Positions 7,267 through 13,660 of a DNA stretch of 18,071 bases are shown here, piece after piece (the stretch's first letter is position 1; every line of letters starts with the position of its first letter). Source of the stretch: JBDRLU01 sp043812795. GTDB lineage: Bacteria; Chloroflexota; Dehalococcoidia; Dehalococcoidales; UBA2162. A model generated the notes under the pieces. That model saw nothing but the letters and a program-made list of their open reading frames with translations, was not told the DNA's origin and made no database searches. Location of the stretch: assembly GCA_043812795.1 (NCBI GenBank), contig JBDRLU010000041.1, forward strand, positions 1-18,071. The letters are read 5' to 3'. The position numbers and the translations under genes were made by a program.

Positions 7267-7902
7267 TTAACGCGCCAGTTGCCGGATAACAGCGATGACT
7301 TTGCCCTGAATTTCCACGTTCTCCGGCTCGGCCAGGATAGGTTTCATCCGGCTGTTGGCCGGCTGGAGGCGGATATGCCCCGGCTCACGGTAAACTTTTT
7401 TCAAGGTGACTTCTTTTTCCGCCTTTAGCCAGACGGCCGCCGTTTCCCCGTTCTCCGCCACGTTGGCGTACTGCATCAGTACGATATCGCCGTCGTTAAT
7501 CAGGGCGTCAATCATGGACGAGCCTTTTACCCGCAGGGCATAGACATCTTTTTTACCGCGGGTCAGGTCTTCACTAACATCGATGGTCTCTTCAGGAGAG
7601 ATGTCCCAGGTATCCGGGCCGGGTACGGGTATCGGTTCGCCGGCAGCTATCTGGCCGATTATCGGTACTTTCAAGCTGTGTTCCGGTACGCCGACAAGCA
7701 GCTCGATGCCCCGTGAAATCCCGGAGTGGCGGCGGAGGTAGCCCGCTTTTTCCAGTATATCCAAATTATAATCGACCACTGATGTCGAGCTAATCCCGCA
7801 GCCGTTAACGATGTCTCTGACGGTAGGCGGATAGCCCCGCTCCGTCCAGAAATGCCGGATAAAGTTAACGATGCGTTGCTGTTTGGCGGAGAGAGCTTTC
7901 AT
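7267..7902 (-). CDS. lexA: LexA repressor of the SOS response
   Basis: LexA represses damage-response genes and cleaves itself when RecA is activated. The 211 residues hold an N-terminal winged helix (about 1-70; PPTVRDIVNGCGISSTSVVDYNL is the DNA-reading region). The S24 peptidase domain includes the cleavage pair A87-G88 in GQIAAGEP, the nucleophile S129 in KGSSM and the general base K168 in EVTLKKVYRE. All parts needed for autocleavage are present. ATG 7902 has GAGGTG (7913-7908) five bases upstream. A perfect GAAC-N4-GTTC operator lies about 30 bases upstream at the predicted transcription start, so the gene is almost certainly self-regulated. The gene is divergent from the radical SAM gene, and the small lipoprotein gene lies downstream. 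Confidence 0.96.
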   Translation of the reverse strand: MKALSAKQQRIVNFIRHFWTERGYPPTVRDIVNGCGISSTSVVDYNLDILEKAGYLRRHSGISRGIELLVGVPEHSLKVPIIGQIAAGEPIPVPGPDTWDISPEETIDVSEDLTRGKKDVYALRVKGSSMIDALINDGDIVLMQYANVAENGETAAVWLKAEKEVTLKKVYREPGHIRLQPANSRMKPILAEPENVEIQGKVIAVIRQLAR

Positions 7903-7929
7903 GAGTACACCTCACTAAAATCCTTGACG

Positions 7930-7941
7930 GAACATCTGTTC
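7930..7941. promoter_or_regulatory. LexA operator (SOS box) of lexA
   Basis: GAAC-ATCT-GTTC is a perfect palindrome matching the Gram-positive type LexA consensus core (CGAAC-N4-GTTYG). It covers the predicted lexA transcription start. A second perfect inverted repeat, CTGTT-CTAA-AACAG (7936-7949), overlaps it and reaches into the -10 box. Confidence 0.85.
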
Positions 7942-7947
7942 TAAAAC

Positions 7948-7977
7948 AGATTACGCTGAACCGGGATAGCTTGTCAA
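7948..7977 (-). promoter_or_regulatory. Promoter of lexA
   Basis: Read leftward: a perfect TTGACA (7977-7972), an 18-base spacer and a weak -10 TAATCT (7953-7948). The start would be near 7941, inside the LexA operator, as expected for steric repression. Confidence 0.6.
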
Positions 7978-8000
7978 GTCAGGTTGATATACACCTCTTC

Positions 8001-8038
8001 TTGATATGGTTGACAAATATCTATAATGGCAGTAGTAT
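8001..8038 (+). promoter_or_regulatory. Overlapping promoter candidates for the radical SAM gene
   Basis: Two arrangements fit: TTGACA (8010-8015) with a 17-base spacer and TAGTAT (8033-8038), or TTGATA (8001-8006) with a 15-base spacer and a perfect TATAAT (8022-8027). The first has better spacing. Either leaves a leader of roughly 60-70 bases. Confidence 0.55.
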
Positions 8039-8064
8039 GATGGCAATAATTACCAGACATAACT

Positions 8065-8079
8065 AGAGGACGCGCCTCT
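8065..8079. repeat. Short inverted repeat in the radical SAM gene leader
   Basis: AGAGG-ACGCG-CCTCT forms a perfect five-base-pair stem 26 bases before the TTG start. It could be a small leader hairpin or an operator. It is too small to be a cobalamin riboswitch. Confidence 0.3.
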
Positions 8080-8105
8080 TCTGAATAAGAATATAGGAGG
8101 AGCTT

Positions 8106-9626
8106 TTGAAAATCCTTCTTGTTTACCCGAAGTATCCGGATACTTTCTGGAGTTTCCGTTATGCGTTAAGGTTCATCCGTAAGAAAGCCTCGTTCCCTCC
8201 CCTCGGCCTGTTGACGGTGGCCGCCATGGTGCCCGCTGAATGGGAGAAAAAGGTGGTCGATTTGAATGTGGCTGCCCTCAGTGACGGCGATATTAAATGG
8301 GCTGACTACGTCTTTATCAGTGCCATGACGGTACAAAGAGACTCAGCCAGGGAAACCATCGCCCGGTGTCAGAAGCTGGGCACCATGGTTGTTGCCGGCG
8401 GGCCGCTTTTTACTACGGAACACGAAGAATTTACCGGGGTGGACCATTTTGTCCTCGGTGAGGCGGAAGTTACTCTGCCCCTTTTTCTGACTGATTTGGA
8501 GAAAGGATGCCCGCAACATATCTATACTTGTACGGAGCGGCCGGATATCAGCAAGACGCCGTTGCCGATGTGGTCTCTGCTCAATATCAAGCATTATTCG
8601 TCAATGAGCCTTCAATATTCGCGGGGCTGCCCCTTCGACTGCGAGTTCTGCGATATCGTTTTCCTGAACGGACATACTCCCCGGACGAAAAGCAAGGTAC
8701 AGATAGTAAATGAGCTGGAAGCGCTCTATGCCCGTGGATGGCGGGGGAGCGTCTTCATCGTCGATGACAACTTTATCGGCAATAAGAAGAAATTAAAGAC
8801 GGAGACTCTGCCGGCGATAATCGAATGGTCGAAGGAGAAAAAATATCCTTTCGTGTTCTACACGGAAGCCTCAATCAATCTGGCGGACGATGAAGAATTG
8901 ATGGAACTGATGGTACAGGCCGGGTTCGAGCGCGTATTTATCGGTATCGAAAGTCCGGAGGAAGAAAGCCTGGCGGAATGCAATAAGCTGCAAAACCGGA
9001 ACCGGGACCTGGGGGCCTCAGTCAAAAAGATTCAAAACTGCGGCCTTGAAGTACAGGGTGGGTTTATCGTGGGATTCGACAGCGACCCGGCATCCATCTT
9101 TAGAAATCAGATTAACTTCATTCAGAAGACTGGCATCGTTACGGCGATGGTGGGACTGTTAAATGCACCGCGGGGTACCCGGTTGTACCAGCGCCTGGCT
9201 AAGGAGAACCGCCTGCTTACCGATTCCACCGATTTTAGTGGTGACAATACCGACTATTCCATTAACTTTGTGCCTAAGATGAAGTACAACACGTTGATTA
9301 ACGGCTATCGAGAGGTGCTTAACACCATTTATTCGCCGAAGGGTTTTTATGAGCGCATGGTGGTTTTCCTCAAGGAGTATAAGCCACCCAGGGTTAAAAA
9401 ATTACCCCGTCTGCAGTTCCATCACGTTCTTGGATTTATTAATTCGGTGTGGTTCCTTGGTATCGTAGAAAAAGGACGGCGGTATTATTGGAAACTCCTG
9501 CTCACCACTCTCTTCAAGAATCCACGCGCTTTTCCCTTGTCGGTGAGTCTTTCCGTCTTCGGCTTCCATTTCCGCAAAGTTGCGCAGAAGTTCGTCCGTA
9601 CCCCGGTGAAAGATTTTACCGTCTAA
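8106..9626 (+). CDS. B12-binding domain radical SAM protein (DUF4070/HpnP-like)
   Basis: Residues 1-150 form a cobalamin-binding Rossmann-type domain. A radical SAM domain follows, with the iron-sulfur motif CxxxCxxC at C175, C179 and C182 (SRGCPFDCEFCD). A C-terminal region of the DUF4070 type completes the protein (about 340-506). Distinctive strings such as FPPLGLLTVAAMVP, VDDNFIGNKKKLK, EASINLADDEELM and QGGFIVGFDSD resemble the family that includes the hopanoid C-2 methylase HpnP. Members without hopanoid genes nearby have unknown substrates, and no hopanoid gene is seen here. The likely chemistry is a radical methylation or related reaction on a lipid-like or unactivated carbon substrate. 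The start is TTG at 8106, justified by a perfect AGGAGG (8095-8100) five bases upstream. It is monocistronic and divergent from lexA, without a clear LexA site of its own. The specific name hpnP is not supported. Confidence 0.87.
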   Translation: MKILLVYPKYPDTFWSFRYALRFIRKKASFPPLGLLTVAAMVPAEWEKKVVDLNVAALSDGDIKWADYVFISAMTVQRDSARETIARCQKLGTMVVAGGPLFTTEHEEFTGVDHFVLGEAEVTLPLFLTDLEKGCPQHIYTCTERPDISKTPLPMWSLLNIKHYSSMSLQYSRGCPFDCEFCDIVFLNGHTPRTKSKVQIVNELEALYARGWRGSVFIVDDNFIGNKKKLKTETLPAIIEWSKEKKYPFVFYTEASINLADDEELMELMVQAGFERVFIGIESPEEESLAECNKLQNRNRDLGASVKKIQNCGLEVQGGFIVGFDSDPASIFRNQINFIQKTGIVTAMVGLLNAPRGTRLYQRLAKENRLLTDSTDFSGDNTDYSINFVPKMKYNTLINGYREVLNTIYSPKGFYERMVVFLKEYKPPRVKKLPRLQFHHVLGFINSVWFLGIVEKGRRYYWKLLLTTLFKNPRAFPLSVSLSVFGFHFRKVAQKFVRTPVKDFTV

Positions 9627-9664
9627 TATTTCTCTCTGATGAAATGACATAATCAAGGGGGGTA

Positions 9665-9693
9665 CTGACTTTTCTATCTTGTTATGTTAAAAT
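9665..9693 (+). promoter_or_regulatory. Promoter of the xer-family recombinase gene
   Basis: CTGACT (9665-9670), a 17-base spacer and TAAAAT (9688-9693). The start would fall near 9700, about 40 bases before the chosen GTG. Confidence 0.5.
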
Positions 9694-9739
9694 ACCGTTA
9701 GAAAATCGAATGTTTGCGCCCCGATAGGAGGAGGTGAGG

Positions 9740-10648
9740 GTGAAAGAGGATATTGAGCAATTTGTCACTTATTTATCTGCCGAAAAAGGTTTTTCGGGAA
9801 ATACGTTGGTTGCCTATCGTAATGACCTGTCCCAATTAGCCGGGTTTGTCGAGGATAATGCCGCCGGACGAGGTGTCGTTCCGTGCTGGGCTAACTGCGG
9901 CCGGCAGGAAATGTTGAACTATTTACTCACGCTGAAGGAAAGAAATTATGCGGCGACAACGCAGGCACGGAAAGTGGCGGCGGCTAAATCCTTCTTTAAC
10001 TTCATGGTGAGCGAAGGTAAATTACCTAATAACCCGACGGAAAACGTAGCCTCTCCGCATGTGGGGCGTCCTTTGCCCAAGCCACTGTCGGTCAGCGAGG
10101 TACGCCGTTTGCTGGAGCAACCGGCTAAAGCATCGACTCCTGAAGCCAAAAGAGACGGGGCCATGTTACAGGTACTTTATGCCACCGGTATGAGAGTGAG
10201 CGAGCTGGTATCGCTGAACGTAGATGATATCGATGCTTCCGGTGGTTTTGTGCGCTGTTTTGGTAAAGGACGCAAAGAACGGCTTATCCCGATTTATCGG
10301 CAGGCCGCTCTAACTGTAGACGGATATATCAGGGATGCCCGAACCCATTTAAACAGCGATGAAGCCGAGCCGGCCTTGTTCCTCAACCGCCGTGGGGAAC
10401 GCTTAACCCGGCAAGGTTTCTGGCAAATACTGAAAGGTTACGCTAAGGCGGCGGAACTGGGTAGGGAAATTACCCCTCATACGCTGAGGCACAGTTTTGC
10501 GACTCACATGCTGAGCGGTGGGGCTGACCTCAGGTCAGTCCAGGAATTACTTGGTCATGCTAATATCTCAACGACGCAGATTTATACCCACCTGACCAGC
10601 GAGCACGTGCGTCGTACTTATGACAAATCCCACCCTAGAGCCAGTTAA
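9740..10648 (+). CDS. xerC: Tyrosine recombinase XerC/XerD
   Basis: Xer recombinases resolve chromosome dimers at dif sites. The 302-residue protein has an N-terminal SAM-like core-binding domain (about 1-105) and a C-terminal catalytic domain. Every catalytic residue is visible: R152 (TGMRVSEL), K176 (GKGRKERLIPI), H247 and R250 (HTLRHSFATHML), H273 (LLGHANISTTQ) and the nucleophile Y282 (IYTHLT). The C-terminus ends HPRAS, as in host Xer proteins, and nothing around it suggests an integrase of a mobile element. GTG 9740 gives MKEDIEQF and lies well spaced after the AGGAGGAGG run (9726-9734); the in-frame GTG at 9734 is part of that run. XerC and XerD cannot be separated without a tree, so the symbol is provisional. 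A small membrane protein gene follows after 21 bases. Confidence 0.9.
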   Translation: MKEDIEQFVTYLSAEKGFSGNTLVAYRNDLSQLAGFVEDNAAGRGVVPCWANCGRQEMLNYLLTLKERNYAATTQARKVAAAKSFFNFMVSEGKLPNNPTENVASPHVGRPLPKPLSVSEVRRLLEQPAKASTPEAKRDGAMLQVLYATGMRVSELVSLNVDDIDASGGFVRCFGKGRKERLIPIYRQAALTVDGYIRDARTHLNSDEAEPALFLNRRGERLTRQGFWQILKGYAKAAELGREITPHTLRHSFATHMLSGGADLRSVQELLGHANISTTQIYTHLTSEHVRRTYDKSHPRAS

Positions 10649-10669
10649 TGTTCTTTTAAAGGATGTAAT

Positions 10670-10975
10670 ATGCCAGCAAAGCCCCAACACGGAAAAAGAA
10701 AGCATCTGCCCAAGGGAAAGAGAAGGAAAGGGCTAAGCCAAGCTCCGGCAATTGGCGAGCAATCGGTCGAGGAACAAGCCCCAAAAGTGGTGTCTGGAAC
10801 GGTGGCTCCGGTTGCTTCGGCCCGGCCTGCGGTTACTACCACCCGTGCGCACGCCCGGGTTGTCGAGGAACCCAAAATACGTGACCCCTATGTCCGTACC
10901 GAACTAAGGAATATTGCTATTCTGGCCAGCGCCATGGTGATTCTTATCGTGGTGCTTGCTCTGGTTCTAACCTAG
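10670..10975 (+). CDS. Small basic single-span membrane protein, function unknown
   Basis: I do not recognise this 101-residue protein. Residues 8-21 are strongly basic (KRKHLPKGKRRKG). A Pro/Ala/Val-rich, probably disordered linker runs to about 70, and the last 20 residues form one hydrophobic helix (NIAILASAMVILIVVLALVL) ending at the C-terminus. That is a tail-anchored or N-in topology, with a basic cytoplasmic head able to touch nucleic acid or membrane phosphate. ATG 10670 has AAAGGA six bases upstream. The gene lies 21 bases after xer and 3 bases before pcm, so all three are probably cotranscribed and pcm translation may depend on this gene. Its tight placement and good ribosome site support a real gene. 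Confidence 0.75.
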   Translation: MPAKPQHGKRKHLPKGKRRKGLSQAPAIGEQSVEEQAPKVVSGTVAPVASARPAVTTTRAHARVVEEPKIRDPYVRTELRNIAILASAMVILIVVLALVLT

Positions 10976-10978
10976 CTA

Positions 10979-11635
10979 ATGATGGATTTTGCTGCAGCAA
11001 GAGCCGGTTTAATCAAGTATCTCAGCGCCGAGATTCGTGATGAGCGGGTTTTGGCGGCAATGGCCCGCATCCCCCGGGAGCGTTTTGTCCCGGTTGAGGA
11101 GCAAAGTTTCGCTTATGAAGACCGGCCCCTCCCGATTGGCTTCGGGCAGACAATCTCACAACCGTATATTGTTGCTTTGATGACCCGTGAGTTAGAGCTT
11201 AAAGGCATCGAAAAGGTGCTGGAAGTAGGTACCGGTAGCGGCTACCAGACGGCGATTCTGGCTGAGTTAGCCCGCTCGGTTATCACTGTCGAACGCGTAC
11301 CTTCTTTCGTGGAACAAGCGCAAAAAACATTAGATGGTCTGGGCTACACTAATATCAGGGTGCGTTTAGCCGGTGAGACGTTAGGGTGGCCCGATGAAGC
11401 ACCATACGATGCTATTATTATCACGGCGGCAGCGCCGAAAGTACCCGCCGAACTGCTCGCCCAACTAGCGATTGGCGGACGCCTGGTAATCCCGGTCGGG
11501 TCGCGTTACCTGCAAAACCTGTATAAGATTACGAAACAAGAGACCAAGAACGTAGTCCAGAATCTCGGCGGGTGTCGTTTTGTGTCGCTTATCGGTAAGG
11601 GCGCCTGGGAAGTAGAGCTAACATATTCTCAATAA
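10979..11635 (+). CDS. pcm: Protein-L-isoaspartate O-methyltransferase
   Basis: Pcm methylates isoaspartyl residues in aged proteins with S-adenosylmethionine so they can return to aspartate. The 218-residue protein has RIPRERFVP near the N-terminus, the substrate-site string LPIGFGQTISQPYIVA at about 51-66, SAM motif I VLEVGTGSGYQTAIL, and APYDAIIITAAAPKVP. One local oddity is AGETLGW where family members usually read GDGxxGW, so the acidic residue of that loop has moved by one position. ATG 10979 and 10982 are adjacent and neither has a clear ribosome site, fitting reinitiation after the small membrane gene that ends three bases before. Confidence 0.93.
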   Translation: MMDFAAARAGLIKYLSAEIRDERVLAAMARIPRERFVPVEEQSFAYEDRPLPIGFGQTISQPYIVALMTRELELKGIEKVLEVGTGSGYQTAILAELARSVITVERVPSFVEQAQKTLDGLGYTNIRVRLAGETLGWPDEAPYDAIIITAAAPKVPAELLAQLAIGGRLVIPVGSRYLQNLYKITKQETKNVVQNLGGCRFVSLIGKGAWEVELTYSQ

Positions 11636-11725
11636 TAAGCTCCTCGTCAGGCTGTAGAGTTGTACGGAACATCGGTTAAGAGCCGAGTGATTAGATTCAA
11701 AATAATTATGAGCTGGAGGTAAAAG

Positions 11726-12859
11726 ATGGATTTTAGTCTTACTCGTGAACAGGAAATTCTAAGAGACACAGTCCGAGAGTTTGCCCAGCGGGAACTCGCC
11801 CCTAAGGCTGCGGCTCTGGATGAAAAGGGAGAATTCCCCAAAGGCCTGGTTAAGAAGACGGCAGAGCTGGGTCTGGTAGGCATCGTGACCTCAAAACAGT
11901 ATGGCGGTAATGGCATGGGGCATCTCGCCCGGATGATAGCCATTGAGGAAATTTCGAAAGTCTATGCCTCACTTGGTTTCTTCCTGCAAACGGGGCCGAT
12001 AGGCATGTACATTATCGAGAGTTTTGGCAGTGACGAAATGAAGAAGAAATATCTGCCGGCCCTTTGCCGCGGTGAGCTTATTGTCTCTACTGCCCTAACT
12101 GAGCCCAGCGGTGGTTCGGATGCCGCATCGTTAACCACCGTTGCCGAGCTGTCCGGGGATGAATACGTTCTTAACGGACGGAAGGTGATGATTAGCGAAG
12201 CACCAATCTGTAACGCGGCCGTAATTGTGGCCAAGACCGGTGATAAATTCAGTACTTTCCTGGTAGAAAGAGGCGCGAAGGGATTCACTACCCCACGAAG
12301 GGAAAACTATACCGGTCTGCGCAGCCTTCCGGTAGGCGATATTGTCATGACCGACTGCCGGATACCCAAGTCTAACATTATCGGGCAGGAGGGCAGAGGG
12401 CTGGCGGCCGCAATAGGCGGAATTAGTGGGGTAGGGCGGACTGGCGTGTCTGGCGTCGCTTTAGGCGTGGCCGAAGGGTGTTACGAGGCCGCCGTCAAGT
12501 TCGCCAAGGAAAGAAAACTATATGGTAAGCCTATTACCGAGCTACAGGCTATCCAGTACACGCTGGTCGACTGTAACCTTGAGATTGAGGCAGCGAAATG
12601 GCTTTGTTATAAGGCAGCCTGGTTGCTTGACCAGGGTAAGAGTCCGCGGGATGCCGGCGATGACATTGCCCGTTCCAAGCTTTATGCCTGTGATATTGCC
12701 AGCCGCATCGCTATTAAGACCATTCAGATAATGGGTGGCTATGGGACTATCCATGAGTATGATATTGTACGTCGCCTCAACGACGCCAATGAGCTTTTCA
12801 CGGCGGCCGGCACTCAGGAAATTATGAAAAGTACTATTGCCCGGAGCCTAATCGCCTAG
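11726..12859 (+). CDS. Acyl-CoA dehydrogenase family flavoprotein, atypical active site
   Basis: Members oxidise acyl-CoA at the alpha-beta bond, or run in reverse as enoyl-CoA reductases, exchanging electrons with ETF through FAD. The 377 residues show the full fold: an N-terminal helical domain, ALTEPSGGSDAASL (FAD and substrate contacts), ERKLYGKPITELQAIQ and MGGYGTIHEYDIVRRLND. The usual catalytic Glu of YEGT near the C-terminus is A361 (in TAAGTQEI). The alternative Glu position used by isovaleryl- and long-chain enzymes (ER) is G237 (GR). No standard base is therefore visible at either place. It may use another residue, act on an unusual substrate, or work as a reductase. GGAGG lies six bases before ATG 11726. 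The stop abuts the etfB ATG, giving a dehydrogenase-EtfB-EtfA operon like those of caffeyl-CoA, acryloyl-CoA or crotonobetainyl-CoA reductases. Confidence 0.9.
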   Translation: MDFSLTREQEILRDTVREFAQRELAPKAAALDEKGEFPKGLVKKTAELGLVGIVTSKQYGGNGMGHLARMIAIEEISKVYASLGFFLQTGPIGMYIIESFGSDEMKKKYLPALCRGELIVSTALTEPSGGSDAASLTTVAELSGDEYVLNGRKVMISEAPICNAAVIVAKTGDKFSTFLVERGAKGFTTPRRENYTGLRSLPVGDIVMTDCRIPKSNIIGQEGRGLAAAIGGISGVGRTGVSGVALGVAEGCYEAAVKFAKERKLYGKPITELQAIQYTLVDCNLEIEAAKWLCYKAAWLLDQGKSPRDAGDDIARSKLYACDIASRIAIKTIQIMGGYGTIHEYDIVRRLNDANELFTAAGTQEIMKSTIARSLIA

Positions 12860-13660
12860 ATGTCTTGCGACATCGTCGTTTGCGTGAAACAGGTCCCTCA
12901 TCCGGACTATTTTGGCAAGATTTCGCTCGACCCGTCAACGGGGACAATAAGGCGGGAAGGGCTGCCGGCTGTAATTAACCCTGTGGATAGGAATGCCCTT
13001 GAGGAAGCCTTAAGAATCCGTGAGCGGTCGGGCGGCAAGGTTATGGCTCTCACCATGGGACCGCCTCAGGCGAAAAAAGCGCTAGAAGAAGCGCTGGCAC
13101 TGGAACTTGATGGGGCCATCCATCTTTGCGACCGTGCTTTTGCCGGGGCGGATACTCTGGCGACAGCTCAGGCGCTGGCCCACGCCATACGTAAACTTGA
13201 GCACGTCGACCTTGTCCTCTGCGGGAACAACACCATCGATAGCGGCACCGGGCAGGTCGCTGTGCAGATTGCCCAGCTTCTTGACCTTCCCTGTGTTCCC
13301 GATGCCGAAGAACTAACTTTCGAAAATGAGCGGACTCTTCTGGTGAAACGCGTCTGGGAACGGGGCTATGTCAGGGTAAGAGTAAGGCTTCCCGCCATGA
13401 TTGCGGTCAATAGCAAGATAAATCAACCTCGCCTGCCCAATATCTTCGGGATAATGGCCATCGCCCAGAAAGAGATAAAAACCTGGGATGCAGCGGAAAT
13501 CGGTGCTGATGTCACCTGTCTGGGTCTCAGCGGTTCGCCCACTCAATTTTTCCAGATAAGCGAATTTTCGTCTAACCGCCGTCGGGAAATCCTTCAGGGT
13601 AATACCGATGAAGTAGTCAGTCAGGCCGTTGACAAGTTGCTGAAACTGGAGATGTTGTGA
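12860..13660 (+). CDS. etfB: Electron transfer flavoprotein beta subunit (EtfB/FixA)
   Basis: EtfB pairs with EtfA to move electrons between the dehydrogenase and another redox partner. The 266-residue length is normal. MSCDIVVCVKQVPHP at the start, NPVDRNALEEAL, ALTMGPPQAKKALEEAL and CDRAFAGADTLATAQAL are typical. TIDSGTGQVAVQIAQLL matches the nucleotide-binding loop. The DRAFAGADTxAT string looks like FixA-type and bifurcating ETF beta subunits, which carry a second FAD here, rather than mitochondrial-type ETF with AMP; this is an inference from pattern memory. ATG follows directly on the dehydrogenase stop (TAGATG), and the stop overlaps the etfA GTG by four bases (GTGA). The trio is therefore translated as a unit. 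Confidence 0.92.
   Translation: MSCDIVVCVKQVPHPDYFGKISLDPSTGTIRREGLPAVINPVDRNALEEALRIRERSGGKVMALTMGPPQAKKALEEALALELDGAIHLCDRAFAGADTLATAQALAHAIRKLEHVDLVLCGNNTIDSGTGQVAVQIAQLLDLPCVPDAEELTFENERTLLVKRVWERGYVRVRVRLPAMIAVNSKINQPRLPNIFGIMAIAQKEIKTWDAAEIGADVTCLGLSGSPTQFFQISEFSSNRRREILQGNTDEVVSQAVDKLLKLEML

Noticed and set aside
8040..8105. A cobalamin riboswitch ahead of the B12 radical SAM gene
   Set aside because: The leader is only about 60-70 bases, far too short, and lacks the B12-box-like sequence.
8343..8594. Open frames on both strands inside the radical SAM gene
   Set aside because: They are shadows of the real gene, lack ribosome sites and show no protein family pattern.
9740..10648. The tyrosine recombinase as an integrase marking a mobile island
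   Set aside because: Its length and C-terminal HPRA are those of host XerC/D. No tRNA, attachment repeat or phage gene is adjacent.
11667..11678. GAAC-ATCG-GTTA upstream of the acyl-CoA dehydrogenase gene as a second LexA box
   Set aside because: The last base of the palindrome is wrong, no promoter could be aligned with it, and no SOS role fits the operon. It is probably chance.
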